This document shows positions 32,395-41,122 of a DNA stretch of 64,000 bases, piece by piece. A program made the position numbers and the translations under genes. Under the pieces are notes generated by a model. That model was not told the origin of the DNA, searched no databases, and saw only the letters and a list, made by a program, of their open reading frames with translations. Every line of letters starts with the position of its first letter. Within the stretch, counting starts at the first letter, position 1. Source of the stretch: Chryseobacterium gleum (GTDB lineage: Bacteria > Bacteroidota > Bacteroidia > Flavobacteriales_F > PHOS-HE28); the NCBI GenBank assembly GCA_945872795.1, contig CAMCAZ010000005.1:22999-86998 (forward strand). The letters are read 5' to 3'.

Positions 32395-33084
32395 TCAGCT
32401 GGTCTCGCCGGTGAAGCGGGTCACTTCATCCTTGGTGCCGAAGAGCACGAGGATATCGCCCTTGGTGGGCACGAAGTCGGGGTCCATCACGCCCAGCGCA
32501 CCCAGCTTGATGGTCTTGCGGCCCATGAAGCTCTTCTCGCTCTCCTTGCGCAGCACGGTCACGAGACCGAGTTGGCGTTTGGTCAGTTCCACGATCTGGC
32601 TGAGAGGCTTGCCCACGAACTTGTCCGGCACCACGATCTCCGCGATGATGAAGCCACCGGGGAGCTCGAACTGATCCACCAGGCGCCGAAGGTTCAGCTT
32701 GCGTGCCAATCCCTCCGCGGCCTTCTCCTCGGGGTGCACGATGTCCGTCACGCCCATGGAGTTCAGCACCATCTCGTGCAGCGGGTTGATGGCCCGGCTG
32801 ATGACGCGCTTCACCTTCAGGTTCACCAGCAGCGCGGTGGTCATGATGTTGGCCCCCTCGTTCTCGCCGATGGCCACCACGGCGGTGTCCACCTCGTTCA
32901 AGGGCAGGGAGCTCACCGCCTGCGGGTCGTTGCTCTCCAGGCAAACGGCATAGCTCACCTCCTGTTTGATGGCCTCGACCTTCTCCATGTCGTGGTCGAT
33001 GGCGATGACCTCATGGCCCATCTGGGTGAGCTTGATGGCGAGGTGCTTGCCGAAATTGCCGAGGCCGAAGACAGCGACTTTCAT
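32395..33084 (-). CDS. Potassium uptake regulatory subunit TrkA/KtrA
   Basis: Peripheral cytoplasmic subunit that gates the TrkH channel in response to nucleotides. The 229-residue protein has one RCK_N domain (MKVAVFGLGNFGKHLAIKL, dinucleotide-binding GxGxxG, and the acidic IAIDHDMEKVEAI) and one RCK_C domain from about 140 (VVPDKFVGKPLSQIV, PTKGDILVLFGTKDEV). A single RCK pair makes it KtrA-like rather than the double E. coli TrkA. It lies 6 bp after trkH. Confidence 0.93.
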   Translation of the reverse strand: MKVAVFGLGNFGKHLAIKLTQMGHEVIAIDHDMEKVEAIKQEVSYAVCLESNDPQAVSSLPLNEVDTAVVAIGENEGANIMTTALLVNLKVKRVISRAINPLHEMVLNSMGVTDIVHPEEKAAEGLARKLNLRRLVDQFELPGGFIIAEIVVPDKFVGKPLSQIVELTKRQLGLVTVLRKESEKSFMGRKTIKLGALGVMDPDFVPTKGDILVLFGTKDEVTRFTGETS

Positions 33085-33090
33085 GGGTGA

Positions 33091-34851
33091 TCAGTTGATG
33101 AGGATGTCCTCCTTGGGATAACGGTACGGAGTGACCTGCACCTGGCGCAGCACGCCAACGAGCAAGGTAAGCGCGCTGACACGGCCCACGAACATGACCA
33201 CCACCAGGGCCAGGCGGGCGGGATCGCCCAATTGTCCGGTGAGGTTCATCGAAAGCCCCACCGTGCTGAACGCACTGAAGCACTCAAAGGCGATGGGAAG
33301 CAGGCCGAGCTCCTTTTCCAGTGAGGCGATGGTGGTGATGGAAAGGCCCAGGAACACCAGCGAAAGCACGATGGCCGCGAAGGCCCGGCGGATGCTCAGG
33401 TTGCTGATCTCGCGGCCGCTGAACTCCACCCGTCTGCGACCGCGTGCCGTGGCGAAGATGTTCAGCGTGGCCACCGCGAAGGTGGTGGTCTTGATGCCGC
33501 CCCCGGTGGACCCTGGTGACGCACCGATGTACATCAGGAGCAGGGTGATCATCAGCGTGGGCACGGAGAGCGTTCCGTAATCCACCACGTTGAAGCCTGC
33601 CGTACGCGGCGTGACCCCGGTCATGAAGGCCGTGGTGAACCGGCCCCACCACGTGGGGTGTTCCGCCAGGGCGCCGTTCCACTCGAACACCATGATCGCC
33701 ACGGTGCCCACCACGATGAGCATTGCCGTCACTTTCAGCACCAGACGGGTGCTGATGTTCACGATCCGGGGATAACGTTCGCAGGGGGCACCGGTGAGGA
33801 GGCGGCGCACCCGACTTGTGATCCACAGTTGCATATAGCGGCTGAAATTGAAGATGATGCCGAAGCCAAGGCCCCCGAAGATCAGCAGCAGGGCGAGGAT
33901 CCACATCAGGGAGTAGTTGAAGCGGAACGGAAGCTCGTACATGCCCAGGGTCTGCGTGGAGAAACCCGCGTTATTGAAAGCGGAGACGCTGTGGAACAGG
34001 GCAAAGAAGAGCCTGTCGCTCTGGGTGGTGAAGACCGCCTGGGGCACGGCGTAGTAGATCAGGATCATGCCCACGAATTCCACAGCAAGCGTGAAAGCGA
34101 TGACCTGCACGATGAAGCCCTTCGCGTTCACCAACGAGGTGTTGGCGATGTCGCGGATGCGCAATTGTTCCTCCAGGCTGGTGCGGCCCTTGAAGAAGAA
34201 GGCGAAGAAGCTGGTGAAGGTCATCACACCCAGACCACCCAGCTGGATCAGCAGCAGCAACACCCACTGGCCCATGGCGGTGAGGTCGCGGCCCACATCG
34301 ATGACGCTCAATCCCGTTACGCAAACGGCACTGGTGCTGGTGAACACGGCCTCCACGAGGGTGATCGGACGGGTGCTGGCGTTGGGCAGCAGGAACAGCG
34401 CCGATCCGATGGCGATGAGCATCACGAAGCTCACCGTGAACAGCAGCGCCGGATTGAACAGCGTGCTGTTGCGGCCCAGTTCCAGCCGTGACAGTTCGAT
34501 GAAGATGAAGCCCAGCAGGAACAGGAGATGCGGCCAGTGCATGGTGCGGTCCCAGACCTCGAAGCCCAGTGGACGTGCCAGCACCAGCAACACGGCGAGG
34601 ACCAACCAGAGGAACTCGGCGTTGCGCACCGTCTCCTCACGCAACTTCGCCCGCAGCACACTGGCCAGGGTCACCAAGCCCGCCGCGAACACCAGGCCGT
34701 AGCTCAACTGGTCCAACAGGAGACCGGTCGCCGCATCGGTGCTGTATCCGAATTCCAGCAGGAACAGGAACACGGCGAGCACGATGACGGTGACCCGGGC
34801 CAGGCCGACCATCTCCCTGCGCAGGACCGTTCGAAGGAGGGATTGTTTCAT
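33091..34851 (-). CDS. Potassium transporter TrkH/KtrB family
   Basis: Inner-membrane potassium channel/transporter with four pore loops. In the 586-residue protein the four filters are visible as SAVCVTGLSVID, SVSAFNNAGFST, GVTPRTAGFNVV and AFSTVGLSMNLTG. There are about three extra hydrophobic segments before the first repeat (VTVIVLAVFLFLLEFGY, YGLVFAAGLVTLASVL), longer than KtrB. It is the first gene of the trkH-trkA pair; its -7 box TAGATTTG is at 34896-34903. Confidence 0.92.
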   Translation of the reverse strand: MKQSLLRTVLRREMVGLARVTVIVLAVFLFLLEFGYSTDAATGLLLDQLSYGLVFAAGLVTLASVLRAKLREETVRNAEFLWLVLAVLLVLARPLGFEVWDRTMHWPHLLFLLGFIFIELSRLELGRNSTLFNPALLFTVSFVMLIAIGSALFLLPNASTRPITLVEAVFTSTSAVCVTGLSVIDVGRDLTAMGQWVLLLLIQLGGLGVMTFTSFFAFFFKGRTSLEEQLRIRDIANTSLVNAKGFIVQVIAFTLAVEFVGMILIYYAVPQAVFTTQSDRLFFALFHSVSAFNNAGFSTQTLGMYELPFRFNYSLMWILALLLIFGGLGFGIIFNFSRYMQLWITSRVRRLLTGAPCERYPRIVNISTRLVLKVTAMLIVVGTVAIMVFEWNGALAEHPTWWGRFTTAFMTGVTPRTAGFNVVDYGTLSVPTLMITLLLMYIGASPGSTGGGIKTTTFAVATLNIFATARGRRRVEFSGREISNLSIRRAFAAIVLSLVFLGLSITTIASLEKELGLLPIAFECFSAFSTVGLSMNLTGQLGDPARLALVVVMFVGRVSALTLLVGVLRQVQVTPYRYPKEDILIN

Positions 34852-34895
34852 GGAACCGAGGCAAAAGGCATTGCCCCGGAAGTGCTGTGCGGTGG

Positions 34896-34903
34896 CAAAT
34901 CTA
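34896..34903 (-). promoter_or_regulatory. -7 box TAGATTTG of trkH-trkA
   Basis: Exact TAnnTTTG match on the minus strand, 44 nt before the trkH ATG. Confidence 0.55.
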
Positions 34904-34928
34904 GGAGCATCCGAACTTCCGCGCTATA

Positions 34929-37562
34929 CTAATTCGAGGTATTGCCGGGCAGGGGCAGGCACTTCAGCGTCCCGTCGGGAAGCAGGGTGATCAGTTCGTG
35001 GCGACCATCCCGGTCCAGGTCAGCGAAACGACCCGGGCCCGCCTGCTCCACCGGAGTGCCGGGAAATACGCCTCCCTCCAGGTCGAAGACGTGCAGCTGC
35101 CGGGCCTCCGGTACGGGCACACTGAGGAGCATAGGCCCATCGCCCGCGCTCTGGAACAATGCCCCGGCCGCTTGGCATCCGGGCACTGTCCGCTGGAACA
35201 GGACGCGTTCACCCTGACGGACGGAAACACTATCGCCGCCCACCTGGGCTACCGATCGTTCGCCATCACTTCCCACGGGACCGAGCAGGTAGCTGCCCGG
35301 GCCGGCGGGTGCCCGCTGGTCGCGCTCGCCGGAAAGCTGCCCGCGCCACAACCGGCCCTCCCGGTCCACCCAATGGATCGCCGAGCGGCTGATGTCCGTG
35401 CCCGGCGCGATCGACAGCACCCGGGGCGACCCTCCGAGCTCCAGCTTGCTGCGTTCCCGGTCGCTGCCCCGGCGGTCCAGCACACGCACCTTTCCAAGGG
35501 TGTCCACCACGATCAGGTGGTCCTTGTTGCGGATGCGCAGGTGATGCACGGCACACGCGGCAGGTGCGGCCAGTTTCGGCCGTTCCCAGCCGTTCACCGG
35601 CAGGCCGTCCATGCCGTAGTTCATCACCACACCGTTCTGCAGGGTGACGAGGATGCGGTACTCGCCATCCCCTTCGTAGTCGAACACGGCGAGCGGCGCG
35701 GAGATGCGGCTGTCCGTCCGCACCGGGAACCCGCCCACGTCCTTGCCGTTCCGGTCGATGAGGTGGAGGCCTTCCGCCGTGGCGAAGAGCAGCTGCAGTT
35801 TTCCGTTCTTGAACCGGTCCACCTGCTGCACCTCGCCCAGGATGCGGCTTTCCAGCGCCCTGCTCCACAGCACTTTGCCCGTGGTACCCACCAGGTGCAG
35901 GCGGTGCAGGTCATCCTGCACCAGCACTTCATGCGTTCCGTTCGTGTGGTTCACCACGATCTGCGGCAATCCTGATGCGGGAGCGCCCAGGGCCACCTGC
36001 CAGCGTTCGTTGCTTGGCTGCTCCGTAAGGGGTGCGAACTGCAGTGCTGCGGACACATGTATGCTGCCCCGCTGTCCCGGCGTCACCTGCAGGGTGAGGC
36101 CACCGAAGGATGACCAAAGACCTTGGAGGCTGTCCATGAAAGGTGTCATGTCAGGTCGGGTGCCCTTGGAAAGCAGCGGTGTGGCGCGGGCCACATCACA
36201 CCACCAGCTGGCACCCACCTCACTGGCCATCCGCGACCACCAGGCCGAGGTGCGACCATCTTCGGCAAGGGAATTTCCGTCCAGCCAGGCATCCACAGCC
36301 TGCTGGATCCCCGCGGCCTCAGGGGCGAAGACCACCACATCGCCGAGCACCACCCACCAGGGCCGGCCCAGGTCTGCGAATTCGGGTCCGAGCAGTTCGG
36401 CGTGCATCTGTGCCCGCGGTAGGCGTTGGGCGCGGATCCCGCGATAGCCGATGGTATCGCAGCCTTGCGGGCACAGTGCGGACAGGCGTTCCGAGGCGGC
36501 CTCCGGGGAGGTGGTGGCGAACACGCCCCAAGGTCCCTGTTCGGGCTCGGCGCTGCGGGCAATGCCCACACTTCCCTCCACCCAATGGAACAGGTCGGCC
36601 ACCCAGGCGCTGTCCTGCACCCGGCCGCGGTCCTGGAGGTAGCGTACGGGATCGCTGACCTGCGTGGCCGTGTAGCTGACGGCACGCGTGGGGATGGCTC
36701 GGGCGCCGCTCCAGGCCCCGGGTTCCTGTCCTTGTAAGGCAGTGGCCCAGCTTGTTCCCTCCACGCCCAACAGCAGTCCGCTCAACAGCAGGGCATCGGG
36801 TCGGGTACGCAGGTCCATGGCCAACCAACCCTCGGGTGCTTCGAGACCCTCCAAGGTCTCGCTCGTCAGGCTCAACAGGGCGAGGTCCTTCAGGCGGTCG
36901 GGACGAAGCAGGACGTGTGCATCACTGCCGGCCCCCAGGGTGGCCAGGGCGCGGGAGAAGATCCCGTCCTGCGCCAGTGATCGGCCTGAACCCCATTGCA
37001 GCAGGGCCTCGTCCATGGTGGCGGTTGAATTGCTGAGCAACCAGAGCCCTTCGCGCACGCAGAACGAGAGCGTGGGAAGTGCCGTGTCCGGACGCACCTG
37101 CACCACCTCGCCCTTCGTAAGGGCCTGCAGTGCCGTGGCGTCCAGGCCCAGCAGTTCGCTGAAGGCCTTCAGAGGAGCGACGTCCGTGGAGCCGGGGGAA
37201 CCCACGAAGAGGCAGCCCATGGCCTCACCGCCATTGCGCATCACCGCAGCGAGCACCGTGGTATTGCGCAGCGCGCCGCGCAGGGCCTCATCGTTCTCCA
37301 TGCGCGCCACGGCCCTGGCCAGTAGCGCATCAGCAGCGGCCGCACCGGGCAGGGTGGATAGCGCGGCCCAAAGCTGTGACGTGTGCGTGAAGCGGTCCCA
37401 ACTGACGAAGGCATCGGGCACCGCCACCACGATGGCCGAACGCTCCGGCACGGCCCGCCACGGATCGACGGCCTGGGTGCTGCCGCGGTTCCAGCGGTAG
37501 AGCGTCCAGCCGACGGCAGCAGCAATGGCCAGCAGCAGGAGAACGGAAAGGAGGCGGCGCAT
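34929..37562 (-). CDS. Large membrane-anchored DUF3352-like protein with repeat C-terminus
   Basis: An 877-residue protein of unknown function, counted from the ATG at 37562 (MRRLLSVLLLLAIAAAVGWT, a signal anchor). The 53 codons before it in the track are rejected, because the -7 box TACTTTTG lies there. The long first half (VPERSAIVVAVPDAFVSWDR, GVFATTSPEAASERL) resembles the DUF3352 type. From about residue 560 the sequence breaks into short units such as VLVQDDLHRLHLVGTTGKVL, LLFATAEGLHLIDRNGKDV, VFDYEGDGEYRILVTLQNGV and LIVVDTLGKVRVLDRRG, which look like blades of a beta-propeller. It is probably periplasmic, scanning or scaffolding. A single-gene unit between trkH and rnhB. Confidence 0.7.
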   Translation of the reverse strand: MRRLLSVLLLLAIAAAVGWTLYRWNRGSTQAVDPWRAVPERSAIVVAVPDAFVSWDRFTHTSQLWAALSTLPGAAAADALLARAVARMENDEALRGALRNTTVLAAVMRNGGEAMGCLFVGSPGSTDVAPLKAFSELLGLDATALQALTKGEVVQVRPDTALPTLSFCVREGLWLLSNSTATMDEALLQWGSGRSLAQDGIFSRALATLGAGSDAHVLLRPDRLKDLALLSLTSETLEGLEAPEGWLAMDLRTRPDALLLSGLLLGVEGTSWATALQGQEPGAWSGARAIPTRAVSYTATQVSDPVRYLQDRGRVQDSAWVADLFHWVEGSVGIARSAEPEQGPWGVFATTSPEAASERLSALCPQGCDTIGYRGIRAQRLPRAQMHAELLGPEFADLGRPWWVVLGDVVVFAPEAAGIQQAVDAWLDGNSLAEDGRTSAWWSRMASEVGASWWCDVARATPLLSKGTRPDMTPFMDSLQGLWSSFGGLTLQVTPGQRGSIHVSAALQFAPLTEQPSNERWQVALGAPASGLPQIVVNHTNGTHEVLVQDDLHRLHLVGTTGKVLWSRALESRILGEVQQVDRFKNGKLQLLFATAEGLHLIDRNGKDVGGFPVRTDSRISAPLAVFDYEGDGEYRILVTLQNGVVMNYGMDGLPVNGWERPKLAAPAACAVHHLRIRNKDHLIVVDTLGKVRVLDRRGSDRERSKLELGGSPRVLSIAPGTDISRSAIHWVDREGRLWRGQLSGERDQRAPAGPGSYLLGPVGSDGERSVAQVGGDSVSVRQGERVLFQRTVPGCQAAGALFQSAGDGPMLLSVPVPEARQLHVFDLEGGVFPGTPVEQAGPGRFADLDRDGRHELITLLPDGTLKCLPLPGNTSN

Positions 37563-37571
37563 GGGACCGTT

Positions 37572-37579
37572 CAAAAGTA
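37572..37579 (-). promoter_or_regulatory. -7 box TACTTTTG of the DUF3352-like gene
   Basis: Exact TAnnTTTG match on the minus strand, 9 nt before the ATG at 37562. Confidence 0.55.
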
Positions 37580-37644
37580 CCCGGAGACCATGGTGGATCT
37601 TCGTGCGTCCGACGGGCCTTTGCACACGGGCGTGTGGACAGTGC

Positions 37645-38250
37645 TCAGGTGCCTTGAGGCTTCTCCAGCGCCAGCAGCCGGAAGGTCTGGCGGTGCTGGG
37701 AGCAGGGTCCCTCGCGGGCAATGGCAGCCCGATGGTCCAGCGTGGGATAGCCCTTGTTCACGGCCCACCCGTAGGCGGGATGACGGAGGGCCATCAGCTG
37801 CATGTGCTCGTCGCGGTGGGTCTTGGCCAGGATGCTCGCCGCGGCGATGCTCCGGTAGCGACCATCGCCCTTGATCACGCAGGTGTGCGGAGCGCAGCCA
37901 TGACCCGGAAAACGGTTGCCATCGATCAACAGGTGCTGGGGCCGAACGCTGAGCAGGTCGATGGCCCGTTGCATGGCCGCGAAACTGGCCTGCAGGATGT
38001 TGATCCGGTCGATCTCCTCGGGGTGAACGAAGGACACGGCCCAGGCCTGGGCCTCCGCTTCGATCAGGATGCGCAGGCGCTCACGGTGGGCGGCGGAAAG
38101 TTTCTTGCTATCGTCCAGCCCCGGCAACTTCAGTCGTGGAGGGAGGATCACCGCAGCGGCCACCACGGGTCCTGCCAGACAACCGCGTCCGGCCTCATCG
38201 CATCCGGCCTCCAAAAGACCCTTGGTGTGATATGCAGCCAACAGGGCCAT
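37645..38250 (-). CDS. rnhB: Ribonuclease HII
   Basis: Cleaves RNA in RNA-DNA hybrids and removes single ribonucleotides from DNA. The 201-residue protein has the motif EAGCDEAGRGCLAGPVVAAA near the N-terminus with the first two acidic residues, LPGLDDSKKLSAAHRERL, the third acidic site in HLLIDGNRFPGHGC, and SILAKTHRDEHMQ with the fourth. A GTG (38253) directly precedes the ATG at 38250; the box TATATTCG at 38257-38264 leaves room only for an almost leaderless message. It is 27 bp after the glycosyltransferase gene, same strand. Confidence 0.94.
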   Translation of the reverse strand: MALLAAYHTKGLLEAGCDEAGRGCLAGPVVAAAVILPPRLKLPGLDDSKKLSAAHRERLRILIEAEAQAWAVSFVHPEEIDRINILQASFAAMQRAIDLLSVRPQHLLIDGNRFPGHGCAPHTCVIKGDGRYRSIAAASILAKTHRDEHMQLMALRHPAYGWAVNKGYPTLDHRAAIAREGPCSQHRQTFRLLALEKPQGT

Positions 38251-38256
38251 CACCAG

Positions 38257-38264
38257 CGAATATA
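38257..38264 (-). promoter_or_regulatory. -7-like box TATATTCG of rnhB
   Basis: TAnnTTCG variant on the minus strand, 6 nt before the ATG at 38250. Confidence 0.45.
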
Positions 38265-38277
38265 ACCCGGATCGGGA

Positions 38278-39423
38278 TCACAAAAGGTCCAGGCCGGCAT
38301 CGCGGCACATCCGCGCAAAACTGTCCCACAGGTCGGTCGCGGCATTGTCCCACGTATAGCGTTGCGCCCGCTTCAGGCCCTGTGCGCACAGTTGCTCACG
38401 CAGCGCATCATCGCTCCACATGGTGTACAGCGCCTTGGCGATGTCGGTGACACTGTATGGATCGCAGTAAAGCGCGGCATCGCCGGCCACCTCGGGCAAT
38501 GCTGTGGCCCCGGCCGCCACCACGGGAACGCCGCAGCGCATGGCCTCGGCCACGGGGATGCCGAAGCCCTCGAAGTAGCTCACGAAGGCCAGTGCCATGG
38601 AGCCGCCCAAGGCCATCCGCAGATCGGCCTGGCCCAGCCGACCGGTGAACTCCACCCGGTCGCGGTGGCGCATCCCTTCCCAGGCCTGCTTCATGCGGTC
38701 ATCCCACCAGAAGCTCTCGCCCACCACCACCAGCCGCAGATCGCCGGGATGATGGGCCAGCACAAGGTCGAAGGCCTGTAGCAGGCGGGCGATGTTCTTC
38801 CGCGGATGCAGCGAACCCACACAGATGAAATAAGGCGAACCCTTGCCGTAGCGCTCCAAGGCCTGCTGTTTCTCCTCCGCAGAAAGTGGCGTGAAGGTGG
38901 AGCCCACACCATTGTAGACCACGTCGATCCGGCTTTCATCCAGTTCGTAGCGTTTCGCGATGTCCCTGCGGGAATATTCGCTCACCGTGGCCAGCCGGGT
39001 GGCGTGCCGTGCGAAGCGCGGAAAATAGCTGCGGTAGAAGTTCCGGTAGGCGCGCGGCAGGTCCTCCGGATGGTGCTCAAAGTTCAGGTCGTGGATCACC
39101 GCCAGGGTGGGCACCGTGCTGTGCAGCGCGAGGTAGCCATCGGGACTGATGAAGGCATCGGCCTTCAGCGCCTTCAACTTCCGGGGCAGCAGCCAGTCGA
39201 ACCACAGGCGATAGAGCAGCGGGTGCCGTGTGGGCGGTCCCATCACCACCGGGCTCACGTTCGGGGCGTAGATGAAGCGCTTGTCGTAGGCCCTATCGAA
39301 GAGGAACAGGAACTCATGCTCGGGGTGCGCCCGCACGATGCGCTGCAAGGTCTCGTGCGTGAACCAGCCGATGCCCTCCAGCTTGTCGGCGAGCAGCAGG
39401 CGGGTGTTGACGGCGATGCGCAT
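38278..39423 (-). CDS. Glycosyltransferase family 4 (GT-B)
   Basis: Retaining sugar-nucleotide glycosyltransferase, probably for surface polysaccharide. From the ATG at 39423 (MRIAVNTRLLLADKLEGIGW, the usual GT4 opening) it has 381 residues. The N-terminal acceptor half has VIHDLNFEHHPEDLPRAYRN; the donor half has FICVGSLHPRKNIARLLQAF and the E-x7-E motif within ALAFVSYFEGFGIPVAEAMR, then CGVPVVAAGATALPEVAGDA. The upstream 22 codons in the track are not needed. It is divergent from the flippase with about 200 bp between starts. Donor and acceptor are unknown. Confidence 0.9.
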   Translation of the reverse strand: MRIAVNTRLLLADKLEGIGWFTHETLQRIVRAHPEHEFLFLFDRAYDKRFIYAPNVSPVVMGPPTRHPLLYRLWFDWLLPRKLKALKADAFISPDGYLALHSTVPTLAVIHDLNFEHHPEDLPRAYRNFYRSYFPRFARHATRLATVSEYSRRDIAKRYELDESRIDVVYNGVGSTFTPLSAEEKQQALERYGKGSPYFICVGSLHPRKNIARLLQAFDLVLAHHPGDLRLVVVGESFWWDDRMKQAWEGMRHRDRVEFTGRLGQADLRMALGGSMALAFVSYFEGFGIPVAEAMRCGVPVVAAGATALPEVAGDAALYCDPYSVTDIAKALYTMWSDDALREQLCAQGLKRAQRYTWDNAATDLWDSFARMCRDAGLDLL

Positions 39424-39623
39424 GGGGAAGGGGGCAGGCGGGTTCGGAGCTGCAAAGGTGGCGATCCTGGAGCAGGGGTGGCGGACCAACTTCCGTCCAT
39501 GGCAAACGTCTCCGCGGGTAGGGTGGAAAGTTCATCCCCCCAAGGTTGATGATGTCGTTCTTCACGCTCGTGGCACTGGCCGCTCGGTGCATTCCCCGCG
39601 CTCTCCTCATCTTCACCCCGCCA

Positions 39624-41066
39624 ATGCAACGCACCTTCCTCACCAACCTGGCCCTGTTGCTGGTGCTGAACCTGCTGGTGAAGCCCTTTTACCTGCTGGG
39701 CATCGATGCGGGCGTGCAGGATGCCGTGGGGGCATCGGCCTATGGCAGCTACGCGGCCTTGCTGAGCTTGAGCTTCCTGCTGAACATCGTGCTGGACCTG
39801 GGCCTGACGAACTACAACACGCGGAACATCGCCCAGCATACGCACCTGATGGGCAAGTACCTGAGCGGTGTGATCGGTGTGCGCATGGTGCTGGCCGGGC
39901 TCTACGCCCTGTTGACCGTGGTGGTGGGCCTGGTACTGGGCTACAGCGGGGAGCAACTGGGCGTGCTGGGCTGGCTGGTGCTGAACCAGGCGCTGGTGGC
40001 CAGCATCCTCTATCTGCGCAGCAACATCGCGGGCGCCCAGCGCTTCCGGCAGGACAGCCTGTTGAGCGTGCTGGACCGGGTGCTGCTGATCGCCGCGGTG
40101 GGCTGGCTGCTCTGGGCACGCGGCGGCGATGCGCCCTTCCGCATCGAATGGTTCGTGTGGGCCCAGACCGCAGCGTACGGTACCACGCTGCTGGTGGCCC
40201 TGGTGATGACCCTGCGCCTGAGCGGGAAGGTGCGGGTGGGCTGGAACCCCACGTTCAGCCGGGTGGTGCTGAAGCAAAGCTTCCCCTACGCTCTGCTCAT
40301 CCTGCTGATGACCTTCTACTACCGCACGGATACCCTGATGCTGGAGCGGATGCTGCCGGACGGTGCCTTCCAGGCCGGGATCTACGCGCAGGGCTTCCGC
40401 TTCTTCGAGGCCTTCAACATGCTGGGCTACCTCTTTGCCGGATTGCTGCTGCCCATCTTCAGCCGGCAGCTGAAGCATCGGGAGGCCGTCGCTCCACTGG
40501 TTGTGTTGGCGCTGCGCCTGGTCCTGGGCGGGTCGCTGGCCGTGGCGGCCTTCGTGCACTGGAACGCGTTGCCCGTGCTGGAGCTGATCTATGACCAGCA
40601 CGCGGGCCTTTCCGCCCCGTCCTTCGTACTGCTGATCCATTGTTTCGTGGGGGTGTGCGTGACCTATGTGTTCGGCACCCTGCTCACGGCCTCGGGCGAA
40701 CTGCGCCTGCTGAACTGGATGGCCGCGGGAGGGGCACTGCTCAACGTGGCGCTCAACCTGCTACTGATCCCGCGCATGCAGGCCGAAGGCGCCGCCTGGG
40801 CGAGCCTGGCAACGCAACTGCTCACGGCTGCGGTGCAGGTGGTGCTGGCCGGCCGCAGCCATGCCTTGCAGGGTGTGGGTGCCGTCCTGGTGCGGGCGGG
40901 CATCTATGGCGCCGTGCTGCTGGCCGCGGGTTGGGCCACGCTGGGCTTGGAGCTGGGCTGGCGGGCCCTGGCCTTCGCCGTGCTGGCCGCCGCCGCCGTG
41001 TTGCTGACGGGGCTGATCACGCCCCGTGTGGTGCGTGATGCAATGAAGCTGCCCCGCGCGCGTTAG
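39624..41066 (+). CDS. Polysaccharide flippase (Wzx/MATE-like)
   Basis: Inner-membrane transporter expected to flip lipid-linked oligosaccharides. With the ATG at 39624 it has 480 residues and about 12-14 hydrophobic helices. LALLLVLNLLVKPFYLLGID is a typical first helix and AYGSYAALLSLSFLLNIVLD matches the polysaccharide biosynthesis family (PF01943/PF13440). Charged residues in helices such as FYYRTDTLMLERMLPDG are typical. The track's 26 extra codons begin at 39546 (MMMSFFTLVAL) and remain possible. It is followed by two chain-length genes and a polymerase, so it is the export step of that set. Confidence 0.85.
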   Translation: MQRTFLTNLALLLVLNLLVKPFYLLGIDAGVQDAVGASAYGSYAALLSLSFLLNIVLDLGLTNYNTRNIAQHTHLMGKYLSGVIGVRMVLAGLYALLTVVVGLVLGYSGEQLGVLGWLVLNQALVASILYLRSNIAGAQRFRQDSLLSVLDRVLLIAAVGWLLWARGGDAPFRIEWFVWAQTAAYGTTLLVALVMTLRLSGKVRVGWNPTFSRVVLKQSFPYALLILLMTFYYRTDTLMLERMLPDGAFQAGIYAQGFRFFEAFNMLGYLFAGLLLPIFSRQLKHREAVAPLVVLALRLVLGGSLAVAAFVHWNALPVLELIYDQHAGLSAPSFVLLIHCFVGVCVTYVFGTLLTASGELRLLNWMAAGGALLNVALNLLLIPRMQAEGAAWASLATQLLTAAVQVVLAGRSHALQGVGAVLVRAGIYGAVLLAAGWATLGLELGWRALAFAVLAAAAVLLTGLITPRVVRDAMKLPRAR

Positions 41067-41104
41067 CCCTGCTCCACCGTCCTGAGCGAGCGGGCCCGAA
41101 GCCC

Positions 41105-41112
41105 TACTTTAG
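41105..41112 (+). promoter_or_regulatory. -7-like box TACTTTAG of the Wzz-Wzz-Wzy genes
   Basis: TACTTTAG, one mismatch to TAnnTTTG, 10 nt before the first ATG (41123) and 19 nt before the second (41132). Confidence 0.4.
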
Positions 41113-41122
41113 CGCCCCGTTA

